Assembly: GCA_902489515.1 (NCBI GenBank)
Contig: CABUAL010000152.1
Span: forward strand, 1 to 5,002
DNA: 5,002 bases
DNA from: an uncultured Collinsella sp.
Lineage (GTDB): Bacteria > Actinomycetota > Coriobacteriia > Coriobacteriales > Coriobacteriaceae
Reading direction: 5' to 3'
Shown here: piece after piece, positions 1 through 4,761 of the stretch
Position numbering within the stretch: the stretch's first letter is position 1
How the letters are laid out: each line of letters opens with the position of its first letter
The notes under the pieces: generated by a model
The model's input: only the letters and a program-made list of their open reading frames with translations
Told to the model about the DNA's origin: nothing
Databases searched by the model: none
Program-made: the position numbers and the translations under genes

Positions 1-4
1 TGGT

Positions 5-104
5 GCGGGCGAAAGGACGTCCGCGTATCCGCTTCGCGGATCCGCACCGGCTTCGGCCGCCTGCCGGCGTCCTCGCCCGCTCGCTACAAACGCTCCGCGT
101 TTGT
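5..104. repeat. GC-rich palindromic element (nested inverted repeats)
   Basis: This stretch is almost entirely inverted repeats. The outer arms are gcgggcgaaaggacg (5-19) and cgtcctcgcccgc (68-80), complementary apart from one two-base slip. Inside lie atccgc/gcggat with a TTC loop (27-41) and cggc/gccg closing a TTCG tetraloop (48-59). A further 8-bp hairpin follows, acaaacgc/gcgtttgt with a TCC loop (86-104). No reading frame here has a credible start. It may be a dispersed intergenic palindrome (REP- or MITE-like), but one copy cannot show that it is repeated elsewhere. Confidence 0.55.
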
Positions 105-125
105 TTAACGCTCGCGCCCTGCACA

Positions 126-142
126 GAGTTCGATTCTCCGCG
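126..142 (+). repeat. 17-bp inverted copy of the ssrA 3' end
   Basis: The bases gagttcgattctccgcg on the plus strand are identical to part of the T-arm and acceptor start of the tmRNA, which is encoded on the minus strand at 209-225. The two copies are therefore an exact 17-bp inverted repeat flanking the ssrA terminator. Similarity stops sharply on both sides. No cloverleaf can be built around the plus-strand copy, so I do not call it a tRNA. It could be a remnant of an attachment site or of a rearranged tRNA-like end. Confidence 0.7.
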
Positions 143-154
143 GTATCTATAGGT

Positions 155-191
155 AATAAAAAAGCAGGTAGAGGCACTTCTCTACCTGCTT
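155..191 (-). terminator. Intrinsic terminator of ssrA
   Basis: On the minus strand a perfect 12-bp stem (AAGCAGGTAGAG paired with CTCTACCTGCTT, plus-strand arms 162-173 and 180-191, six-base loop) is followed by a T-rich run, TTTTTTATTA counting the T's that end the stem. It begins nine bases after the encoded CCA end of the tmRNA, as expected for a Rho-independent terminator of that gene. Confidence 0.92.
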
Positions 192-199
192 GTAACTAT

Positions 200-563
200 T
201 GGTGGAGGCGCGGAGAATCGAACTCCGGTCCACGAAAGCCCCCTGATTGGCATCTCCAAGCTCAGTCGCTGGTTTAGTCTCGGACGCTTTGCGCGCAGCG
301 ACACGCTCGCGGCGTCCTAACCGGTTCGGTCTTAGCCCGCGCCATACCGATTACGTGCGCGGGAGCATTCCCCTAACATGACGTCGCGCCGGTGTCGGGG
401 AAATCACCGGGTTGACGCGCCGCTATAAACTAAGCAGCGAGAGCCATAGGCTCAAAAGAAGAGTTGTTGTCAATTCAATTTGACGGTACCCCTGTTTAAC
501 GAGGCGAGGAGACCTCGGCTTGCTTCCTCTCTCAGAGCTATCGTGTCGAAACCAGTCGCCCCC
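200..563 (-). ncRNA. ssrA: Transfer-messenger RNA (tmRNA)
   Basis: This is the trans-translation RNA that, with SmpB, frees ribosomes stalled on broken mRNAs and adds a proteolysis tag. The 5' end reads GGGGGCGACTGGTTTCGACA, the hallmark one-piece tmRNA start, and the 3' end carries a T-arm (CGGAG-TTCGATT-CTCCG), acceptor strand CGCCTCC, discriminator A and an encoded CCA. The 7-bp acceptor stem pairs completely and has G at position 3 opposite U at position 70, the alanine identity element. Total length is 364 nt, normal for the one-piece form. The middle holds a short tag frame (430-471) and GC-rich segments expected to fold as pseudoknots, which I did not fold in detail. The gene has a terminator directly downstream and about 240 bp of upstream DNA shared with a divergent gene. 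Identification is near certain; the 5' end is set by acceptor pairing, presumably produced by RNase P. Confidence 0.97.
430..471 (-). other. tmRNA proteolysis-tag reading frame
   Basis: Read on the minus strand this frame gives DNNSSFEPMALAA followed by TAG. The hydrophobic ALAA end is what ClpXP and related proteases recognise in ssrA-tagged proteins. An in-frame TGA lies two codons upstream of the Asp codon (475-477), so the resume codon must be the intervening ATT (472-474) or the GAC (469-471). I favour GAC, but the exact start is inferred. The Ala that precedes the encoded tag comes from the charged tmRNA itself. Confidence 0.85.
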
Positions 564-656
564 GAATGTCGGGAAAGTCTGGATGGTATCGGGTCTGCAA
601 ACACCCGATAACCGTCGACTTTTCAAGGAACATACGGGGCCGAGCCCCGCTTGTGG
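564..656 (-). other. Probable 5' leader of the ssrA precursor, with two hairpins
   Basis: Between the mature tmRNA 5' end and the best upstream promoter candidate lies about 90 nt with no reading frame of note. It contains two clear inverted repeats: tatcgggt/acccgata (587-610, eight-base loop) and cggggc/gccccg with a CGA loop (635-649). Neither is followed by a T tract on the minus strand, so they are unlikely to be terminators. They may fold the leader before processing, or act on DNA as binding sites. Confidence 0.4.
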
Positions 657-662
657 AGTGTT

Positions 663-671
663 ATCTTACCA
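663..671 (-). promoter_or_regulatory. Candidate extended -10 promoter for ssrA
   Basis: The minus strand reads TGGTAAGAT, an extended -10 element (TG-N-TAAGAT, hexamer at 663-668). No good -35 hexamer sits 17 bp upstream, which is tolerable for an extended -10. Transcription would start near 656 and give a leader of about 90 nt. I found no better sigma-70-like pair closer to the tmRNA 5' end. Confidence 0.35.
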
Positions 672-739
672 CGTTCTGAAAGCGGACAGCTGTTCTATGC
701 ACGAGCTGTGAAGACCCTAATGTGCACCATACTTCGCAC

Positions 740-767
740 TTTTGCTACCGATCGCGTCACGTATATT
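740..767 (+). promoter_or_regulatory. Candidate promoter of the 144-residue protein gene
   Basis: A TATATT hexamer at 762-767 is a good -10 element. The nearest -35-like hexamer, TTTTGC at 740-745, leaves a 16-bp spacer but matches the consensus weakly. The predicted start of transcription is around 774, about 30 nt ahead of the ATG. Confidence 0.4.
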
Positions 768-803
768 TTCGCCAAGCAAAATTGACCCGTCGAAAGGACC
801 GTT

Positions 804-1238
804 ATGGATACCAAGCAGCAACTCGTCAATGCCCTCGCAGGCCTGGGCTCAACCATTACCGAAGCTATGGATGTCATCGAGGGCTTTGTCCCCTGCGGAC
901 ATCCCGCCCTCACGGTATCGAACGCACTCGTCGCGCTGGACGCTGACGATGATGCAGCTCTCGCCCAGCAGCTTGAGACCGTCGAGGGCTTTATCGACCA
1001 CGTGAGCGATAACCGCGGCGTGACCGCCTACCACGGCATCGAGGTCGAGCTCGCGGGTCCCAAGGCCGATCTGCTCGCAGCAATCCGCGAGGTAGGCACC
1101 CTTATGCAGACCGCAGGCGTCAAGAACACCCAGGTCAACGAGTGGGTCTACCGCAGTCTGGCAGCACTCGACAGCTCCGACGAAAAGGCAGCCGAGCAGC
1201 TCGCCGAAAGTCCCGCCATTAAGGCCGAGCTTTTGTAA
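804..1238 (+). CDS. Unrecognised acidic 144-residue cytoplasmic protein
   Basis: I do not recognise this protein. The ATG is preceded by AAAGGA (793-798) with five bases between, a good ribosome binding site. The sequence is acidic and Ala/Leu-rich, with no signal peptide or membrane segment, so it is probably cytoplasmic and mostly helical. Two segments resemble each other: residues 40-60 (L-V-ALD-ADDDAALAQQLE) and residues 117-137 (L-A-ALD-SSDEKAAEQLAE), suggesting an internal duplication of a helical unit. The phrase VEGF also occurs twice in variant form (IEGFVP near 25-30, VEGFID near 60-65). A single Cys lies in PCGHP (30-34). The gene is monocistronic, transcribed divergently from ssrA and converging on the toxin gene, so its neighbours give no clue to function. 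The reading frame, codon use and ribosome binding site make it a confident gene of unknown role. Confidence 0.85.
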   Translation: MDTKQQLVNALAGLGSTITEAMDVIEGFVPCGHPALTVSNALVALDADDDAALAQQLETVEGFIDHVSDNRGVTAYHGIEVELAGPKADLLAAIREVGTLMQTAGVKNTQVNEWVYRSLAALDSSDEKAAEQLAESPAIKAELL

Positions 1239-1247
1239 ATAGCAGAC

Positions 1248-1284
1248 GCGGGTCCCTTGGCGCATCGTCGTCCAAGAGGCCCGC
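1248..1284. terminator. Hairpin between convergent genes (possible bidirectional terminator)
   Basis: gcgggtcccttgg (1248-1260) pairs with ccaagaggcccgc (1272-1284) over 13 positions with one mismatch and one G-T pair, around an 11-base loop. It fills most of the 58-bp gap between two convergent stop codons, which is where a shared terminator is expected. Neither side has a T tract, so termination may be weak or Rho-assisted. Confidence 0.45.
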
Positions 1285-1296
1285 AAACAGTTCGCG

Positions 1297-1812
1297 TCAA
1301 CCGATAGCCGCGCCGCCGCGTTCGGCCAAGGCAAGAATCGGCATCATTTGACGAGGTGTCTTTGCTGCAAGATCGGCATGTTCGAGCAGCTTGCGATCGT
1401 TGGTCACCAAGTAATCGACCTGCGCGCGCTTGCACGCGGCGAGCACCAAGTTGTCCTCGTAATCGCGATGGAGCGCTAAGTATTTGTCGGCCAGCCAAAG
1501 GTCCGACGCATCTGCACCCACGGCCGTAGCGTTTTCGGTCATATTCCGAACAAACGCCAGCGCCGCATCGCCAATCGCGCGGGCAGAAGCCTCGTCGAGC
1601 GCTCCCCCGCTGGCAAGAACGCCACGCTTCAGCTCGTGTTGGACAACGTACAGTACGTCCTTAGCGATATGCACCGGAAAGAACAGCGATGCCCCCGCCT
1701 CCGTCGCCTGCCCAATAAACGCACGCGCGGCAAGCGACTCGGCATGGTCAACACAAAACGAATCAACCCATACGTTGGCGTCCACCATGATCTTGAGAGG
1801 GGCTCCGCTCAC
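1297..1812 (-). CDS. PIN-domain toxin (VapC-like ribonuclease) of a toxin-antitoxin pair
   Basis: Predicted Mg-dependent RNase of 171 residues, acting in the cytoplasm and held inactive by the antitoxin encoded just upstream. The PIN pattern is visible: KIMVDANVWVD with Asp11 near the N terminus, a possible second acidic residue at Asp52 (HIAKDVLYVV), DYEDNLVLAA with Asp120 (and Glu119) and LVTND with Asp139. These carboxylates form the metal site in the family. The GTG start at 1812 is chosen because it overlaps the antitoxin stop (GTGA) and lies seven bases after AGGGGA, a good ribosome binding site. An internal ATG at residue 9 is the alternative and would remove the overlap. At 171 residues it is longer than typical VapC proteins of about 130, the extra length lying partly in the 60-100 region. 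Cleavage target is unknown. It has no membrane segment. Confidence 0.85.
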   Translation of the reverse strand: MSGAPLKIMVDANVWVDSFCVDHAESLAARAFIGQATEAGASLFFPVHIAKDVLYVVQHELKRGVLASGGALDEASARAIGDAALAFVRNMTENATAVGADASDLWLADKYLALHRDYEDNLVLAACKRAQVDYLVTNDRKLLEHADLAAKTPRQMMPILALAERGGAAIG

Positions 1813-2144
1813 AGGATCATCCCCTTTTGGCGATAGCGCTCGTCCATGGCTTCGGAATAGATTGTGTCCCAATCGCGATCGTCGGATACGGGCGACGCAG
1901 CGATGCCCAAATCTGCATAAAGCCGGTCTGCCGCTGCCCACGACGCGGCGAACGGAGTATCGTGCGCGACGGTCTGTTGCCGGTCGTCGACGGCCGCAAG
2001 CACTTCCTCGCACTGCCCGCCGCCCTGCGCGACCTTGGCCACGACCTTTTTGATGAGCTCGGGCAGTGATCTGTCCGAAAGCCGCAACGCTTCCTCCGCA
2101 TGGTCCTTGACCTGGCGATCCACGCGAACGTTCACCTGCGCCAT
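1809..2144 (-). CDS. RelB/DinJ-like ribbon-helix-helix antitoxin
   Basis: Predicted antitoxin and operon autorepressor, 111 residues. The N terminus, MAQVNVRVDRQVKDHAEEAL, has the RelB/DinJ signature: a short beta strand (residues 2-9) for DNA contact, then two helices (about 12-21 and 26-39), forming a ribbon-helix-helix dimer. The acidic and aromatic tail (DDRDWDTIYSEAM and on, residues 88-111) is the likely toxin-binding part. The stop overlaps the toxin start by four bases, implying translational coupling. I chose the ATG at 2144 because it begins exactly at the family's first strand. An in-frame GTG at 2162 (117 residues) has a clearer ribosome binding site, AAGGGAG ten bases upstream, and may be the true start. 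An earlier TTG at 2201 is excluded because it lies upstream of the predicted transcription start. The pairing with a PIN toxin rather than a RelE/YafQ toxin is atypical for the RelB family. Confidence 0.85.
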   Translation of the reverse strand: MAQVNVRVDRQVKDHAEEALRLSDRSLPELIKKVVAKVAQGGGQCEEVLAAVDDRQQTVAHDTPFAASWAAADRLYADLGIAASPVSDDRDWDTIYSEAMDERYRQKGMIL

Positions 2145-2183
2145 GCCGCTAACAGCACCCACGTTGATCCCGCTCCCTTCAAA

Positions 2184-2223
2184 TGCTAGCACCGCTAGCA
2201 ATACTATATAGAGAAGCTAGCAA
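2184..2223. promoter_or_regulatory. Operator cluster: three GCTAGC palindromes
   Basis: GCTAGC occurs at 2185-2190, 2194-2199 and 2216-2221. The first two form a larger inverted repeat, tgctagc-acc-gctagca (2184-2200). The second and third share TTGCTAGC as a minus-strand direct repeat, 22 bp apart, about two helical turns. One site lies in the promoter spacer and the others just downstream of the -10 hexamer, the right place for repression by a ribbon-helix-helix antitoxin. Confidence 0.65.
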
Positions 2224-2231
2224 ATGGTCAA
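2203..2231 (-). promoter_or_regulatory. Sigma-70-type promoter of the toxin-antitoxin operon
   Basis: On the minus strand TTGACC (2226-2231) and TATAGT (2203-2208) are separated by exactly 17 bp, close to the consensus. Transcription would begin near 2196, about 50 nt ahead of the ATG of the antitoxin. The -35 hexamer lies directly after the T-rich tail of the upstream ATPase terminator. Confidence 0.8.
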
Positions 2232-2235
2232 ATGC

Positions 2236-2281
2236 AAAAGGCCTGCGTCCGGACGACACCGATGCCGTCTGGGCGCAGGCC
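2236..2281 (-). terminator. Intrinsic terminator of the ATPase operon
   Basis: A 16-bp stem (plus-strand arms 2240-2255 and 2266-2281, with two G-T pairs) closes a ten-base loop and is followed on the minus strand by TTTT and then GCATTT. It begins 24 bases after the ATPase stop codon and separates this operon from the toxin-antitoxin promoter. Confidence 0.88.
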
Positions 2282-2305
2282 AGATAACGTGGGCGAACAC
2301 GTCCG

Positions 2306-4381
2306 CTAGCGCAGGTAAGCCTTTGCGTTGCCCAGGCTGTAGGCGATCGTTGAGCCGTTGTGCAGCAGCGACGACGCCTGCGGAGTAATCATGCCGGTAA
2401 TACCCAATGCCAACAGCGCCGAGTTGGTGAGCATCACCTTGGAATACGAACTCGTCAGGCGGTCGATAAGCCCCTGACTCATGCGGCGCAGGCGCACGAT
2501 CGCGGCGAGATCTGCATCGGTCAGGATGATATCGGCGACCTCCTTGGCGATGTCGCTTCCACCGCCCATTGCCAGTCCCACGTCGGCCAAACCGAGTGCC
2601 GGCGAATCGTTGACGCCGTCGCCCACCATGGCAACGTGGCGCCCCTCGCCCTTAATGCGCTCAACATACGCGTACTTGTCCTCGGGCAGCAGCTCGGCCT
2701 TAAACTCGTCGACACCCGCCTCGCGAGCAATGCGCTCGGCCGTGCGCTCCGAGTCGCCCGTGAGCATGACCACGTGCTTAACGCCCAACGCGTGCAGGTC
2801 GGCGATGGCCTCGCGAACCCCGGGCTTAAGCGGGTCCTCGATACCGAGCACGCCCACAACGGTGCCATCGACCGCCAGGTACAGCGGCGACAGCCCCTGC
2901 ATCTGGGACTCGATTTGCTCCTTAATGTCGGACTCGAGCTGCGCGCTCTCATCCTCAAATACAAAGTGCGCGGAACCGATGATGGCGCGACGCCCTTCAA
3001 TGGACGAAGCGATGCCGTGCGCCACGATGTACTCGACGGCGGCATGGCGCTCGCGGTGCTCGAGCCCGCGCTCGCGGGCGGCGTTGACCACGGCACGCGC
3101 CACCGGATGCGGAAAATGCTCCTCCAAGCAAGCGGAAAGGCGCAGGATCTCGTCCTCGCTCCAACCATCGGTGGTGAGCACGCAGGCAAGACGCGGCTGC
3201 GCCTCGGTAAGCGTGCCGGTCTTATCAAACACAATGGTGTCGGCCTTGGCAAACGACTCAAAGTACTTGGCGCCCTTGACCATAACACCCATCTTGGCAG
3301 CATCGCTCATGGCAGTCATGACGGCGACGGAACCCGTGAGCTTGAGTGCGCACGAGTAATCGACCATCAGTGCCGCCGAGGTCTTGATGAGGCTGCGGGT
3401 GGTAAGCGCAACCAGGCCCGCGAGCAGGAAGTTCCACGGGACGATCTTGTTGGCGAGGTCTTCCATGTGCGACTGGCCCTCGGACTTGAGCGAATCGGCC
3501 GTCTGCACGAGCGAGACGATCGAGCGGAGCTTGGTCTGCGCCGTGTTGGCGCGCACGCGCACCAAGATGCTGCCGTCTTCCACGACGGTACCGGCGAACA
3601 CATCGTCGCCCACGCTTCGCTCGACGGCCAGCGGCTCGCCGGTCAGGGTCGCCTGGTTGACCATAGCGCTCCCCTGCTCGACAACACCGTCGATGCAAAT
3701 GGACATGCCAGTGCGCACGGCGACCAAATCGCCGGGCTCGAGCTCGGTCGCGGCAACGCTTACCTCGGTGTCGCCGACAACCTTTTGCGCCTTGTCGGGC
3801 ACATCGAGCAGCGAGTTGATGAGCTCGTTTTCGCTCATGGCGCGAGTGTAGTCCTCGAGCAGCTCGCCCACGTTGAGCAAGAACATTGTCTGGCCCGCGG
3901 TGTCGACATCACGCTTGACGAACGAAATGCCGATGGCCGAAGCGTCGAGCACAGGAACGGTCAGGCGCGGCTGTGCCAGCTCATGAAGGGCAGCGCGCAA
4001 AAATGCCATGTAACCGGCCACGACAAACACCGCACGCAGAGGCGTCGGCAAGAACCAACGGCGCGCGTAGTGGGCGCCGATAAGTGTGGCAAGATCCATG
4101 ACGAGCTTGTGCTTGCGCGGCTCGAGTTGCATCACGTAGCCCGACTTGGCATCGGCGATAGCTTGAGCATCGAGCGCGCCCAAGGCATCGAGCACGCTCG
4201 CGCGGCGCGGCTCGTCGTACTCCAGCGCCATCTGGCCAATGCGGCCATACACGCGCACCTTGCGCACGCCATCGATGTCGCCGCCAAGCTTTAGAAGCGC
4301 ATCGAGATCGCTCTCTGGCACAGGACCCGCCAACTGAAGGCGGGTCCTGCCAGGGATCTCGCTGATAATCGAGAATCTCAT
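2306..4381 (-). CDS. P1B-type heavy-metal-transporting ATPase with a non-CPx (YSC) motif
   Basis: Predicted membrane pump of 691 residues that exports a metal ion using ATP. All catalytic motifs are present: actuator TGEP (247-250), phosphorylation site DKTGT (Asp386), the P1B His-Pro pair (His425-Pro426), TGD (541-543) and the hinge GDGVND (587-592). The N terminus resembles the HMA_2-type domain (EIPGRTRL, residues 8-15) and has no CxxC metal-binding motif. Hydrophobic segments near 112-130, 143-157 and 160-176 precede the actuator, two (about 314-356) precede the P domain, and the last ones lie near 645-690, ending in HNGST. The transmembrane metal-site motif, usually CPC, reads DYSCALKL (341-348), with Ser343 where the proline is expected. 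Which metal it carries cannot be read from the sequence. The ATG follows the small upstream gene by 18 nt with a weak AGG ribosome binding site, consistent with one operon. Confidence 0.93.
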   Translation of the reverse strand: MRFSIISEIPGRTRLQLAGPVPESDLDALLKLGGDIDGVRKVRVYGRIGQMALEYDEPRRASVLDALGALDAQAIADAKSGYVMQLEPRKHKLVMDLATLIGAHYARRWFLPTPLRAVFVVAGYMAFLRAALHELAQPRLTVPVLDASAIGISFVKRDVDTAGQTMFLLNVGELLEDYTRAMSENELINSLLDVPDKAQKVVGDTEVSVAATELEPGDLVAVRTGMSICIDGVVEQGSAMVNQATLTGEPLAVERSVGDDVFAGTVVEDGSILVRVRANTAQTKLRSIVSLVQTADSLKSEGQSHMEDLANKIVPWNFLLAGLVALTTRSLIKTSAALMVDYSCALKLTGSVAVMTAMSDAAKMGVMVKGAKYFESFAKADTIVFDKTGTLTEAQPRLACVLTTDGWSEDEILRLSACLEEHFPHPVARAVVNAARERGLEHRERHAAVEYIVAHGIASSIEGRRAIIGSAHFVFEDESAQLESDIKEQIESQMQGLSPLYLAVDGTVVGVLGIEDPLKPGVREAIADLHALGVKHVVMLTGDSERTAERIAREAGVDEFKAELLPEDKYAYVERIKGEGRHVAMVGDGVNDSPALGLADVGLAMGGGSDIAKEVADIILTDADLAAIVRLRRMSQGLIDRLTSSYSKVMLTNSALLALGITGMITPQASSLLHNGSTIAYSLGNAKAYLR
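4321..4349 (-). repeat. Perfect 11-bp hairpin inside the start of the ATPase gene
   Basis: caggacccgcc (4321-4331) and ggcgggtcctg (4339-4349) are exact complements around a seven-base loop, with another three pairs (tgg/cca) possible beyond a bulge. It covers about codons 11-21 of the ATPase. In the mRNA it would be a very stable stem about 30 nt after the start codon. There is no T tract after it. It may tune translation or mRNA decay between the two genes of the operon. Confidence 0.6.
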
Positions 4382-4399
4382 AGTTTGTGCCTGGGAGCG

Positions 4400-4645
4400 T
4401 TACTCGACTGCCTCGTCAGCAGCGGCCTCGCTCTGGGTGATGTAGGCAGCCTCGGCAACCATGTCGTCGACATTAGCCTTGGCCTGCTCGACCATGTCCT
4501 GGTAGCAGTTCTTGATGCGCATGCCGCACGCGATACCCTGCACGCAGGCATTCTTGACCGGAGCGCTGGTAAGCAGCTTGATGCCGGCCGTGCCAAGCAG
4601 AAAACCGCCACCGACAAGCAGGGTGTTAAACGTCGACTTCTTCAT
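4400..4645 (-). CDS. Small membrane-anchored partner of the P1B ATPase (DUF6110/PacL-like)
   Basis: An 81-residue protein with a Gly-rich hydrophobic segment at about residues 7-26 (NTLLVGGGFLLGTAGIKLLT), a long helical region, and an acidic Glu/Ala-rich tail (EAAYITQSEAAADEAVE). I recognise the pattern of the DUF6110 family, seen upstream of metal ATPases. The order of parts also matches mycobacterial PacL proteins (DUF1490), small partners that assemble with Ctp metal-efflux ATPases; this second link is inference by layout and short similarity such as SAPVK, GMRI and D-MVAEA. Three cysteines (34, 40, 47) are spaced by six and seven residues after the membrane segment and could bind metal. 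The ATG at 4645 is preceded by AAGGGAG with seven bases between, a strong ribosome binding site; a longer reading frame from 4693 lacks support. It is the first gene of the operon. Confidence 0.8.
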   Translation of the reverse strand: MKKSTFNTLLVGGGFLLGTAGIKLLTSAPVKNACVQGIACGMRIKNCYQDMVEQAKANVDDMVAEAAYITQSEAAADEAVE

Positions 4646-4660
4646 GTTGCTTCTCCCTTT

Positions 4661-4694
4661 TGCCGCATTGGACGCGGCACGGTGCCTCAGCACC
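4661..4694 (-). promoter_or_regulatory. Two tandem hairpins in the operon 5' leader
   Basis: The leader of about 80 nt contains ggtgc/gcacc with a four-base loop (4681-4694) and tgccgc/gcggca with a seven-base loop (4661-4679). The second ends right beside the ribosome binding site AAGGGAG. No T tract follows, so these are not a terminator as they stand. They could protect the mRNA or affect access to the ribosome binding site. I do not recognise a known riboswitch. Confidence 0.45.
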
Positions 4695-4730
4695 CGAGTA
4701 AATAAGTTAGCTCGAGCGCACTTTTAGAAA

Positions 4731-4752
4731 ATAGTTTAGTTTATCTAACTAT
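4731..4752. promoter_or_regulatory. Inverted repeat over the -10 region (candidate operator)
   Basis: atagtt(t)ag (4731-4739) and ctaactat (4745-4752) form an imperfect inverted repeat with one extra base, lying across the -10 hexamer. A second near-palindrome, aaaggttaacttt (4764-4776), lies just upstream of the -35. Both are suitable for a metal-sensing repressor, but neither matches a consensus closely enough to name the regulator. Confidence 0.45.
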
Positions 4753-4761
4753 TAAGGTCAA
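4733..4761 (-). promoter_or_regulatory. Sigma-70-type promoter of the metal-ATPase operon
   Basis: On the minus strand TTGACC (4756-4761) and TAAACT (4733-4738) are 17 bp apart. The -10 hexamer overlaps a second TAAACT copy (4738-4743). Transcription would start near 4726, giving a leader of about 80 nt before the small first gene. Confidence 0.75.

Noticed and set aside
1..150. A possible tRNA gene suggested by the minus-strand CCA-like end at position 1 and by gttcgatt at 128-135
   Set aside because: No acceptor stem, D-arm or anticodon arm can be paired on either strand; the T-arm-like piece is the inverted copy of the ssrA end.
423..711. Short open frames on both strands over the 5' part of ssrA and its leader
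   Set aside because: They lie in a structural RNA gene or its leader and have no ribosome binding site; the tmRNA explains the sequence.
775..787. Similarity between agcaaaattgaccc here and agcaaaattggaccc near 4908
   Set aside because: A ten-base match is expected several times by chance in 5 kb, and the flanking bases differ.
849..1334. A minus-strand frame opposite the 144-residue protein gene
   Set aside because: The plus-strand gene has a good ribosome binding site and promoter, while the minus-strand frame would overlap it and the toxin gene without start signals.
1297..2013. A longer 238-residue version of the PIN toxin
   Set aside because: Its first 67 residues are Arg-rich antisense-like sequence lying inside the antitoxin gene; the GTG at 1812 has a ribosome binding site and the usual GTGA overlap.
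2360..4294. A 644-codon plus-strand open frame opposite the ATPase, and several shorter ones in the same region
   Set aside because: They are antisense to a gene with every P-type ATPase motif. Their products are His/Arg/Ser-rich and low in complexity, as expected from reading GC-rich codons backwards.
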